DNA from: Symsagittifera roscoffensis | Taxonomy: Eukaryota > Xenacoelomorpha > Acoela > Convolutidae | Length of the DNA stretch: 64,000 nt | Direction: 5' to 3' | Assembly: GCF_963678635.1 (NCBI RefSeq) | Contig: NC_087071.1 | Span: 30,494,141-30,558,140 of the forward strand | Part shown: positions 55,649 through 64,000 of the stretch, piece after piece | Layout of the letters: each line of letters starts with the position of its first letter | Numbering within the stretch: position 1 is the stretch's first letter | Position numbers and translations under genes: made by a program | Notes under the pieces: generated by a model | The model's input: the letters and a program-made list of their open reading frames with translations, nothing else | What the model was told of the DNA's origin: nothing | Databases searched by the model: none

Positions 55649-58445
55649 CGTGGGCTAAAAAAGTTATTATTTTGAGTTCGAAAAGCGGTGGTACGGGGTT
55701 GTTCTATAATTTGTTCATATGTATTATCATCTTGTGAATGATGTGTCATTATATGTTGTATGGGACTTTGCGATATGTTTGGTCTAAAATTTGGGTTATG
55801 TGTTATTGCTAGGTTTCGGAAATTACGTGGGACTAAGAATAATGGATGGTTATTTGGTAGGGGTGGCAACTGTGGTGCTGTAGGCGTTACTTCTATGTTA
55901 TTATGTTCTTCGTTGTATGTGTTCTGTGTTGTCGCTATTTTTGTATTATATTCTTTGATTTGTGCGTCTAGAAGAATTTTGTTAATTGATGATGAAAAAA
56001 TTCCAAAAAATCCTGCAAATAGTATGCGTGCTACACTTGCTTGTCTATTTACTTGTGTGTGTATAGCGCATGTGTTATAGATTCCTTTTAAAAGTGAAAA
56101 AAGAAATCCTATAAAGTTAAACATTGCGTATAGGATAGTTAATTTTTCTAAGATGTAATAGGGCCATCCTAGAAAATTGAGAATTTCGTGTTTTAGTGTA
56201 ACAAAGCTAAAAATATTTATAGGTGAAATATCTTGTGGTCTTTATTTTTCACCGTTTAGATATATATAGTCTTTAATGTCTTTAAAATATCCGCTATAGT
56301 CTTGTGTATAGATATCTGCAAATCCTGCGGTTTCGGCAAGTTTGCGTAAGTTTTGGTCAATTGATTGTCTTTGTATAGTGTCCATTTGTGTTAATAATTC
56401 CTGGAATTGTTGTGTTCTAATGTGGTGTTGGATATCGGATTTTGAATATATTCCAATTGATTGTAAATCAATATTTGGGTTACGAGCAATAGCTCTGATG
56501 CTTTCGGGTGAAAATTTTTTGAGTGATTGCATTAACGTGGGGTATGGGGTAAGAAGATAATATTTATCTTCATCAGGGTTCAATTGTACTACAATGTGGC
56601 TATTTTCTGATCCACATGGGACTGCGGTATCCCAAAAATATGTTCGTCTTGAAAGTGTGTCAACAAAATGTACTTTATTTTTATATAAGATAGGGATTCT
56701 TTTATAGCTCTTTTATCTTCAAAAACATATAGTGGTGGCACTTTTTTGGTACAAGTATAAAACCATAAAATGTTTCCTTCGTAGTCTAGAAAATTTGATC
56801 TTTTTCCTGCTAGTAAATATCCTGCGTAGGGTATTTTTAACACTGCTAGTGCAAGTGATTGTAGGATTTGTGTCCTTTCTAATTCGCATAGTTGGTGAAG
56901 TGTTTCTAATTCGGAGAGTGACATTTCTTGAAAAATTCGACTAATCGTGTAGTCTAACTTCATATCTAAGTGGATATCATAGTGGATATTACCAAAATAA
57001 GAATTATTCATTAGTGATAGTTCTTGTAAACATGTGCTTCTAGTGTCATGTGGCTTTAGATGTCCACCAGGTTGACCTTTATTTTTGAAAGTTAACTGGT
57101 ATATATGATGTTCCTTCGTGTAGAGGATGACCTGTGGCATAAGGGTCAACTTTAAGTTTTCCAGTGGTCATGTCGAAACGTTTTTCGTATTCAACTAATA
57201 TTTCAGAATATTGTGTTTTGTGAAGTGGGTTTCTGTATTTGAATGCGATTTCTGTTTCTTGATATATTTGAAAACGTGTTAATTTATTTTCTATGGATTT
57301 TTGAAAATCAGTACTTTGTTTTCGTGATGGATGGACTTGTTCATATGGAATTGATTGTATAAAATATTTTTCGTGAAATTTTATCATTCGAGCGTGTATT
57401 TTTGCTACTTGAAATGTTGTACATGTATCTTCGGGAAACCAAACAATTGTTGCTTGTGTCCGTGCTGTAGGATCACAATAACCTTGATCGTTTTTACAAG
57501 GTAGTCTGATTCCTTGATAGATCATTGTGTTGTCAGATAAATCTCGTGTGAGTTGTATTTTTTCGAGTTGTTTTTTCCAATCGAAAAACATTATTTCTTG
57601 ATATCCTTTATTTTTTGTGTCTGCTTTGCAGTTTGATGGATTATTTATACCAATGTGTGGTATCCAGTGCTTATCGTGTATGTCATAAGTTAATCTTCCG
57701 TGTGCGCCGTTGTATGGGTATTTTTCATCTAGCTTTATATGTCCTTGATATCTTTCAAGTTCTGCTTGGTGTACAGAATCGGCAAAGACTTGAAAATATA
57801 CTATTTTTCTGTCGGTGTTTTTATTTCTTGTGATGTTTAATCTGAGTAGCTCGTTTTTACAATCATCGGGATTTAGATGTAGAAGTTGTTCTATATTTCT
57901 TTGGTAGAATGATTCGTGGTCAAGTCGGTTTTTATTTCCGTTTGAAACTTGTGAACAATGTACTTTCTTTTCGGAAAATGTTGCTGTAAATTTATATCCA
58001 ATGACTGTTGTTGCTCGGGCTTTTGAATATAGTGTCGCTATTACATTTGTAGTTTCTATAGCTTGTGGTTCCGTTTCGCATTGTGATACTTGATTTATTG
58101 CATATTTGTGTAGTGTTTTTTGTTCATTTTCTTCACAATCGTAATGTGTTACTAATAAGTCTTGGAGTCCTGTGCGGGGAGAAGGATTTATGTTCTGATC
58201 GGAGATTATTAGAAAAAAGAGTTGGAATTTTTAGAATATAAATGTGTATGATAATCCTGAGTACGGGTTATAAAATGTGATGTAACCAATTGTCTTTTTG
58301 GTATATCTGTCGTATTTATATATTGATTCAGTTGTTATAAATGGTGGTGGTAGCGATTGAGCTGTTATATTTGGTGGGTTTAATGGGTAAGGATGTTGAG
58401 CAATGTTGTTTAGTTTAACCGTGATTTCAAATTTTAATTGTAGAC
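55645..58445 (-). pseudogene. env: Envelope-like glycoprotein region, broken in several places
   Basis: A minus-strand coding block of about 900 codons lies in the usual env position after integrase. Readable pieces are about 58440-57600 (fragmentary), 57591-57079, 57149-56589, 56583-56242 and 56240-55645. Breaks are frame changes near 58.2, 57.1 and 56.7 kb and an in-frame TAA at about 56243. The middle part is Cys-containing and ectodomain-like, with many Tyr, Pro and paired charged residues. A hydrophobic segment near 56030-55960, followed by a polar tail with a PPLP stretch, looks like membrane anchor and cytoplasmic tail. Spacing of Cys and Pro in 56.7-56.2 kb loosely recalls captured rhabdo/chuvirus-type glycoproteins, but that is a guess from memory. 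The final stop overlaps the next ORF as ATGA. Confidence 0.65.
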
Positions 58446-59372
58446 TATTTGTTGGAGTATTTGGATGATATGGTCACGAATGTCTTCGTGGATGTCTTAT
58501 CTATACTGTAGTCTATGGAGTGCCCAGTTGTGGAGTCGGTTACTTTCTGGGTGTTGTCCAAAAATGGTGGGGGTGCTGTGAACGTGTTCCAATCTAATCT
58601 TAAAGGGATATTTGTTGATGATTGTTCTCGATATCTAGCGTCGAGGTTATTTGGAAAATTTAGGGGGAAAGGCGTCGGTGAAATCTGGCTTATTGATGGT
58701 GTTGACGGTAGTGATAATGTTTCTGGTAGTGATGATGATGTTGTTGTATCCGTAGAAATATCTATTGGATCATTTATTAAATTTGGTTCACCTTGTGTGA
58801 ATGATTGTGTTGTCCAATATGGTAGTCTTGATGTTTGGTTTGGGGGGTTAAAGGGATTTTCACGTATTTGTTCAGATGTTGGTGTTGAACCTAAGTAATC
58901 TGAGGGTATATTTGAGGTGCTACGGTGTGAAAGAAGTGTAGGGGTTTCCGGTAATATGCTAATTGGGTTTTCTGGAGTACTTGGTGATGGGGATTGGGGT
59001 ATATCAAAATGAACTCGGGGGGTTTGAAAATTTCTATTTCGTCGTGGATGTATAATTTGTGTATTTATTTCAACTGTATTTTGGTTTTGACTAATATTTC
59101 TTATTCTACTTAATTCTTGTGGTAGTGTTGGGTAAAAGTTATATGTTGGTTCACTTAGAGGTGCCTGTCGCTGAACTGGTTCTAATGGTTCAGTTAAGCA
59201 GGCGTGTCGTTCTTCAAAAGTATATAGGTTACCTTGGAAAGAAATTCGTGTAGATGTTTGGGGGTTTTGGGTAGTTGTAGGTATTGTCGGGTTTTCTTGC
59301 GATGTTGTCGGTGAAGACTGACTGTGTGATTGTTGGTTAGCAATTTTTGAGGGTTTTTCGATTGATTTCTTT
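58446..59372 (-). CDS. Pro/Ser/Thr/Asn-rich open frame before env
   Basis: A continuous frame of about 309 codons runs from just after a TAA at about 59375 to a TAG at about 58446, without an early ATG. The composition is low-complexity, full of PSTP, SLPS and NPPN words, typical of a disordered or mucin-like stalk. It overlaps the preceding hydrophobic ORF in the +1 frame. It may be the N-terminal part of the envelope precursor, attached by a frameshift at each side. Confidence 0.55.
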
Positions 59373-59559
59373 TAGTGAAAAAATTTATGTTTTTGTAGTA
59401 TTCTTCAAGAAAAATAATTAAAAGGATTGTTGCTAAGGCGAATGTTATGATTGCCTTCTTTATACATTCGCATATTGTCAATATTAGGGATGATAAAAAT
59501 GTTATAAAAATTACAAATAGTAAAAAAATATCTGTTCTACTAAAAATGGTTCGTATCAT
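59194..59559 (-). CDS. Small membrane-protein ORF upstream of env
   Basis: 121 codons. Residues about 10-27 and 34-50 are strongly hydrophobic (IFLLFVIFITFLSSLILTI and IITFALATILLIIFL), followed by a basic, Asn/Thr/Gln-rich tail. The last about 180 nt overlap another open frame (59372-58446), so either this is a separate small ORF or it is joined by frameshifting or splicing to that frame. No homologue is recognised; a signal or leader for env is one option. Confidence 0.55.
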   Translation of the reverse strand: MIRTIFSRTDIFLLFVIFITFLSSLILTICECIKKAIITFALATILLIIFLEEYYKNINFFTKRNQSKNPQKLLTNNHTVSLHRQHRKKTRQYLQLPKTPKHLHEFLSKVTYILLKNDTPA

Positions 59560-60381
59560 TTAAATAAATTTTGGGTTTTCGTACCTGTGAATATGGTCAA
59601 TGACTTGGGAAAGTTGGAGATATATTTCAAGTAGGGAGTAGAAAAATTAAAAAATATTGCAAAAAATGATTAAAATTATTATAAAAGCTTCAAAAGTATC
59701 AAAGAGAAATATGAATAAAAGTTTAAGTATTGTTAAAAAGTTTATGAAAATGTTGAAAATTGTGTTGACTGATCGAGAGAAGAGCATTTAAGAAATGGCT
59801 TCTTGGTCGAATATTTTTTGTTGTTTGGGGCAATTTGCAAGTGTGGTCGAATTATTTATTGATTTTTTGACAAGTGGGTTGAGTTTTGTGAAAAAATGTT
59901 TGGGGCAAGTTTTATGGTGTTCGGGAGGTCTTCTTTTACTTTATTTTTATTTGTCAGGTAGTCTGGGGTATTTTTTTGCGATTTTTGTACTTTAGGCTAA
60001 ATTAATATGGTCGTACTTTTACTTTAGACTAATTTAACATTTTTGTTTGGGGGTTTTTGAGGTCTGAGTTGGGAAAATATGGTTGATCTTTGCGTTATTA
60101 GATAAGGGAGGGTTATGATATTATGGTGGTATTTATTTTAGTTGTCAAGTTTGAGTGGTTTGCTTATTTTTGACCTGGAGGTTGTAAAGTTATACTTATA
60201 GATATGCCTGGAGTTGAATATTTTTCGTCTAATTGGTTTGTGCTATAGTTATAGAAGGTGACGGATTGAATGAATCCTATTGGCTAATTTTGAACTAGAA
60301 TCGCTGCGTGTTTGCAGCATGTTATTTTGAAAAATGAAAGTTCAAAATGTTTCAGAGGTGTAAATATTACTAATTTTAAAA
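59560..60381 (-). other. Spacer between pol and the envelope block
   Basis: About 0.8 kb without a readable minus-strand frame. It is a likely place for the splice acceptor of a subgenomic env transcript, but no single site can be chosen by eye. Confidence 0.4.
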
Positions 60382-61191
60382 TTAAAGCTGTTTTTGAAAT
60401 TCAACTTTCTTTAATATTTTAGATTGTGGGATGATTGTTTTGTAGTTTTTACGTGGTTGATTTCTAAGTCGTGATGACTTTCTATGTTCTGATTTCTCGA
60501 CTTGTTCTTGGGGTATAATTTTTTCTATCATTTTTCTGTTTTTCCTTTCTTTTTGAGGTATTTTTTGATCTAGCTTTTTTGTATTGTTTTGGTTTGTAGT
60601 TGGTTTTTTATTTTGTTTTTCAAGGTGAATGTCATTTTGTTCATTTATTTCATTTTCCGTATGTGGGTGATTTTGAATAACTTTTAAGCCTGTGAAAGAA
60701 TATAATTGAGTTAGTTCGCGTAGTGCGTATTCTTTTGGGTAGTAAGGCAATAGATTGGATCTATGTTGAACTATTTCTTTTTGGTCTGAATCGGTGATTT
60801 TATATGTTACGTCAGTGGGTTTGGCGATTATTTGGTATGGTCCTTTACAAAGGGGTTGTAATTTTTTAGAAATTCCTTTTTGTGCTTTAAAATTAGGTAT
60901 TAAGACAAATGTTCCAATTTTTAAATCTGAGGCTGGTGTAAAGCGTGAATTTATTTGTTCGTTAATGTTTTGCCTTTGTAACAATTTTTTTGTTACTCTT
61001 TGGTAAATTTCATTGTGTTTTTTATATCTATTTAAAATCCATTCGGTGTGTGTACCGGAGGCTAATTTAAGGATTTGTGGGTGATGAAAATGATCTTCAT
61101 CATGCGTGTGTAAAGGTAGATTATAACAAACTGAGTCTTTATTCGGTTGGCAATGACCTTGTGCATTTTTATGAGAGTTTGCTGTAAACAT
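60382..61191 (-). CDS. pol: Integrase C-terminus with GPY/F module and basic tail
   Basis: It is open for 269 codons. A GPY/F-type segment (GPYQIIAKPTDVTYKITD) lies around residues 122-140, followed by HRSNLLPYYPKEYALRELTQ and a Lys/Arg/Gln-rich tail (for example RKSSRLRNQPRKNYK). The LPYYPKEYALRELTQ segment is what recalls Tor-like elements to me. The start given is only the first ATG; the frame probably joins the integrase core after a one-base shift near 61195, in a run of six A/T. Confidence 0.88.
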   Translation of the reverse strand: MFTANSHKNAQGHCQPNKDSVCYNLPLHTHDEDHFHHPQILKLASGTHTEWILNRYKKHNEIYQRVTKKLLQRQNINEQINSRFTPASDLKIGTFVLIPNFKAQKGISKKLQPLCKGPYQIIAKPTDVTYKITDSDQKEIVQHRSNLLPYYPKEYALRELTQLYSFTGLKVIQNHPHTENEINEQNDIHLEKQNKKPTTNQNNTKKLDQKIPQKERKNRKMIEKIIPQEQVEKSEHRKSSRLRNQPRKNYKTIIPQSKILKKVEFQKQL

Positions 61192-61198
61192 AATTGGT

Positions 61199-61804
61199 TT
61201 ACGTGGCTTTTTTTAAAAAAACCATTTCGTATGGTGACATTCCTAGAGTTGTCGTAATTTGTGAATTATTTGCTAAGGGAAATAATTTTACATCTGCTGA
61301 CCATTCTGTGTATTTTGTATCATTTCCATTGATGATACATCTAAGATATTCTTGTAGTGAACGGTTCATACCTTCGACTAAACCGTTTGTCCAAGGTGCA
61401 TGAGATGTACGCGGCTTGTGCTTAATGTTGTATAAATGACATAGTGTGATGATTTCATTATTTATGAATTCTGTACCGTTGTCTGTAACTAAAATTTCGG
61501 GTAATCCGAATTTGGCTATCCAGTGTTCATAAAGTGTTGTGTAAGCATAATAAGCGTTACAATGTGGTACTGTGTTGAGTGCTACATAATGTGTAAATGC
61601 GTCAACAATTACCATAATGTAGTAGTTTCCTTCAGAGGATGGTGAAATTGGTCCTTTTGTATCGAATGAAATACGGTGGTTAAAATATAAACTTTGTCCT
61701 TTAAAATCTTGTTTTTGTGCTATTTGTTTTTGATTTGGATAAGGTTTATTTAGCTGACATACTATACAATCATTGCATAGTACTTTTATCCAAAATTGGT
61801 GCAT
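61199..61804 (-). CDS. pol: Ty3/gypsy integrase core
   Basis: It is open for 201 codons. It starts with the zinc-finger Cys pair (CNDCIVCQ), then the DDE core: Asp in SFDTKGP, Asp in VTDNGTEF, and Glu in HAPWTNGLVEGMNRSL, all present with normal spacing. It inserts the DNA copy into the host genome. The core itself is intact; only the joins to its neighbours are frame-shifted. Confidence 0.92.
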   Translation of the reverse strand: MHQFWIKVLCNDCIVCQLNKPYPNQKQIAQKQDFKGQSLYFNHRISFDTKGPISPSSEGNYYIMVIVDAFTHYVALNTVPHCNAYYAYTTLYEHWIAKFGLPEILVTDNGTEFINNEIITLCHLYNIKHKPRTSHAPWTNGLVEGMNRSLQEYLRCIINGNDTKYTEWSADVKLFPLANNSQITTTLGMSPYEMVFLKKAT

Positions 61805-62615
61805 TTGGGAAATAAAAATTTTGTTTAAAACTTGAATATGTTTTCTCTGATCCAGAGTGTCCTTTAATGTTTTGTGTATGTGAAATGTTAAAAGCTATTA
61901 GAATCATACTTAAAGGGAGACAGGGAACTGTAGAATCATTTAAGTGATATTCTAGAAGGTCTGTGTTTTCATTAATTGTTGTATTGTTAAATTTTCGAAA
62001 ATATCGGAGGAGTGTTTTATTTCCTAAAATTGTGGTATTTGCCTTTACAGGCTTAGTTTTGTATTTGTGCCATGATTTTAGTTGTCTAATTACTGGGTCA
62101 AGATTTTGATATTGTTTCAAGATATTAATTGTAATTTTATCTGTTGGAGGGAGAAAAATGTTTTCAATTTCTAATTTAGATAAAGGAATTGTGTCAAGTG
62201 GGTCATGGAGGTCAAAAACTTGATTTGTTGTGTATTTTGAATCATTTGTTTGTGGTCCTGATAAATTTATTTTATCAGTTAAATTTTCTTTTTCAATTAA
62301 CGGAAAAAGGTCTTTTTTATGCGAGTGGTGTTTTATTCGTTTTTGTTGGGTGTTATTTTTTATCCATTGTGAGTATGGAATTGGTTTGAAAGTTGATGTT
62401 CCAAGTAGATCAACTTCGTAGTGATTATTTTGGCAATCTAAGTAAAGTGGGAAGTGTTGTAGATTATTTATTTGTGATTGTTCAATGTCAGTTTTTACTG
62501 CATATTTGCATTCTAGTCGGGGTGATGTTTCGTCTTTTGCAAGGTAAAATTTTATATTTTTGGGTATTTCAACTGTAGTTTTTCGTGTAAGTAATTCAGG
62601 TGGTGTATTTCGACT
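61805..62615 (-). pseudogene. pol: Pol connection region and integrase zinc-binding domain
   Basis: This region continues in frame after the TGA at 62616 with a long Asn/Lys-rich spacer. It reaches the H2C2 zinc-binding half (HTQNIKGHSGSEKTYSSF, about 61870), after which the frame shifts near 61800. The Cys pair CNDCIVC lies just beyond the shift. Confidence 0.8.
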
Positions 62616-63164
62616 TCATGTATCTGGTAATGCAAGATTCTTTCCTGCTGTCCAAACTATATGTAAGTTTGGAAATTTCATTAGTATTAATTGAAATCTA
62701 TAAACTCGATGATTAGGATTTGACTTTTGTGTAAAGAGAAAAGTGATTGGTTTATGATCTGTGAATAGAACTGTTGGATGTTTTGATCCAAGTATCAGAA
62801 ATTCATATTCTGTAAGTGTATAAATTATAGCTGTACATTCTCTCATTAGAGTTGAGAGTCGTAGCTCTGCTTGAGTGAATAATCGGGAATTTGCTGATAT
62901 AAGGTTCATTTTATTTGTACCACTGTGTGATTGTAGTAATGCTGCGCCGATGCCAAAATTTGAAGCATCGCACATTGCATAGAATGGTTGATTTGGATCT
63001 GGGATTTTGTTTGAAATTTGTTCAGTTAAAAGTTTTTTAATTTCTTCAAATCGTGTTTGATGTTCAGTGGTCCATTCAAAATTATTTTGTTGTCTGAGGA
63101 TATTATAGAATGGTCTTAAATATAATTGCATTTTGTAAACGTACTTGCTTAAGAAATTTAACAT
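62616..63164 (-). pseudogene. pol: Ty3/gypsy RNase H domain of pol
   Basis: It is open for 182 codons. The sequence FYAMCDASNFGIGAALLQ holds the first catalytic Asp, the conserved Glu lies in RLSTLMRECTAIIY, and LFTDHKPITFLF holds the TDHK motif. It closes with the ALPD element that precedes LSR in related proteins; here the expected Leu codon is a TGA (about 62616), after which the same frame continues open. Confidence 0.9.
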
Positions 63165-63249
63165 TCCAAGGAATTCTTGGATTTTCTTTTTGTTTGTTGG
63201 TGGTTGAAATTTTTGAATAGCATCAATGCGTAATTTTAATGAAGTAATT

Positions 63250-64000
63250 GTGTTTCTTTCTATATTATGTCCTAAAAATTTAACTCGTGTTAAAAAGAAA
63301 AAAAGAAGTGTGATTTATCGGGGGCGGCCTTCAGATTTTCGTTCTGAAGTATTTTATGATAGTGTTCTAAAATTGTAAACATTTCTTCTTTTGTCTGTGA
63401 TTGCATAAAAACATCGTCTAAATAATTGATTGCGTTTTTCTTAAGTATTAGTGGTCTAAAAATGTTGCTCATAAAAGCTGAAAATGCTGCTGGTCCTATG
63501 GATATTCAATAGAATAGGCGGTTGAATTCATATTGTTGATTTCCAATAATAAATTGTGTTAAACGTCGTGATTGTTGATCTAGTGGCATTTGATTGTATG
63601 CACTATTCATATCTGCGGTTGTAAAGTATTTTCCGTTTATTTTTGTTAAATTAACTTGTATTGGTTCAATAGGCCAATTGCATTTTGATTCGTCTATTAG
63701 TGAATTGAGATATATAGCGTCTAAAACTATTTTTAATGTTTCTCCTTTTGCTAGGATTATAACAGGGTTAATAAATGTGTTACCTTTCGGTTGTTCTTCT
63801 TTGTTTACTGGTGAGATAATTTTGTATTTTTCTAAAATATCCAGTAATCTATTTACCTTATCGTGTAAATGAATTGGTACTTAATTGCTCTTTGTTTTTT
63901 GAAAACTGCGTCAGGTTTTAACGGGAGATGTAGTGATGAACTGATTTTCCCAACATCAAATTTTGATGTTGCGTAGACTGTTGAATATTTTAACAGTTGT
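63250..64000 (-). pseudogene. pol: Ty3/gypsy reverse transcriptase (N-terminus beyond window)
   Basis: It shows the RT order of Ty3/gypsy. A FINPVIILAKG-like segment precedes the KYFTTADMNSAYNQM motif with the first catalytic Asp. INYLDDVFM (about 63435) holds the YxDD catalytic pair, followed by the thumb entry KFLGHNIERNTI. An in-frame TGA at about 63505 replaces the Gly before ISIGPAAF, and the frame shifts near 63300 in an A-rich run. It copies element RNA into DNA; this copy cannot make a full enzyme as it stands. Confidence 0.92.

Larger units (their letters stand above)
53840..64000 (-). mobile_element. Ty3/gypsy retroelement with env and an extra 3' ORF, 5' part outside window
   Basis: On the minus strand, from the right edge: RT, RNase H, integrase zinc finger, integrase core and C-terminus (to 60382); a spacer; a small membrane-protein ORF overlapping a Pro/Ser/Thr-rich frame; an env-like region (about 58445-55645); and an extra long ORF (55648-53840). 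Frames are mostly open and codon use is uniform, so this is far younger than the other retroelement remnants, yet it has several frameshifts and in-frame stops. Gag, protease and the 5' LTR would lie beyond 64000. It sits in the last visible intron of the PLAT gene, in the opposite orientation. Confidence 0.9.

Noticed and set aside
58515-58898. Plus-strand 127-codon ORF within the retroelement
   Set aside because: Complement of the Pro/Ser/Thr-rich minus-strand frame; Gly/Val/Ser-rich composition is what that complement gives.

Overview
The window reads as non-coding-rich, AT-rich eukaryotic (invertebrate animal) DNA. There are no operons or long intact ORFs, every recognisable gene piece is flanked by GT..AG splice sites, and most recognisable sequence is transposable elements and satellites. 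I cannot name the species. The integrase C-terminus of the long terminal repeat (LTR) element at the right end reminds me of Tor-type Ty3/gypsy elements of larvacean tunicates, but that is a weak, memory-based hint.

One host gene is supported, and it runs along most of the window on the + strand. I assembled eight small exons between 5452 and 51019 whose phases all fit (105, about 70, 105, 145, 106, 61, 184 and 98 nt). They encode a signal peptide, a short Cys-rich stretch, a PLAT/LH2 domain split over exons 4-6, and a further unrecognised region. The frame is still open at 51019, so the gene continues beyond the window. Its introns (up to about 13.8 kb) contain almost everything else described here.

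Layout: 0.5-3.2 kb, two satellite arrays. 5.4-5.8 kb, gene start. 6.7-7.5 kb, fold-back-like repeat. 8.1-8.7 kb, 21-bp minisatellite. 11.9 kb, exon 3. 15.0-16.8 kb, GAGCGG fold-back elements around a CATA microsatellite. About 17-20.8 kb, decayed BEL/Pao retrotransposon. 22.7-23.45 kb, a SINE-like unit and a 450-bp hAT-like MITE with a perfect 8-bp target duplication. 25.8 kb, exon 4. 26.6-29.5 kb, Helentron-like non-autonomous elements around a LINE reverse transcriptase (RT) fragment. 32-34.7 kb, decayed Ty3/gypsy pol. 35.3-36.0 kb, exons 5 and 6. 36.8-37.5 kb, a 700-bp CAT microsatellite. 41.0 kb, exon 7. 42.7 kb, an isolated LTR. 44.2-50.6 kb, three diverged copies of an unidentified repeat with an internal 513-bp tandem. 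50.9 kb, exon 8.

From 51.8 kb to the right edge lies a much younger Ty3/gypsy retroelement on the minus strand: a probable LTR at 51842-52248, pol entering from the right edge, two overlapping ORFs, an env-like region, and an extra ORF of about 600 codons downstream of env. The env-like frame and this extra ORF share an ATGA stop/start overlap. The element carries several frameshifts and in-frame stops, so this copy looks inactive unless the breaks are assembly errors.
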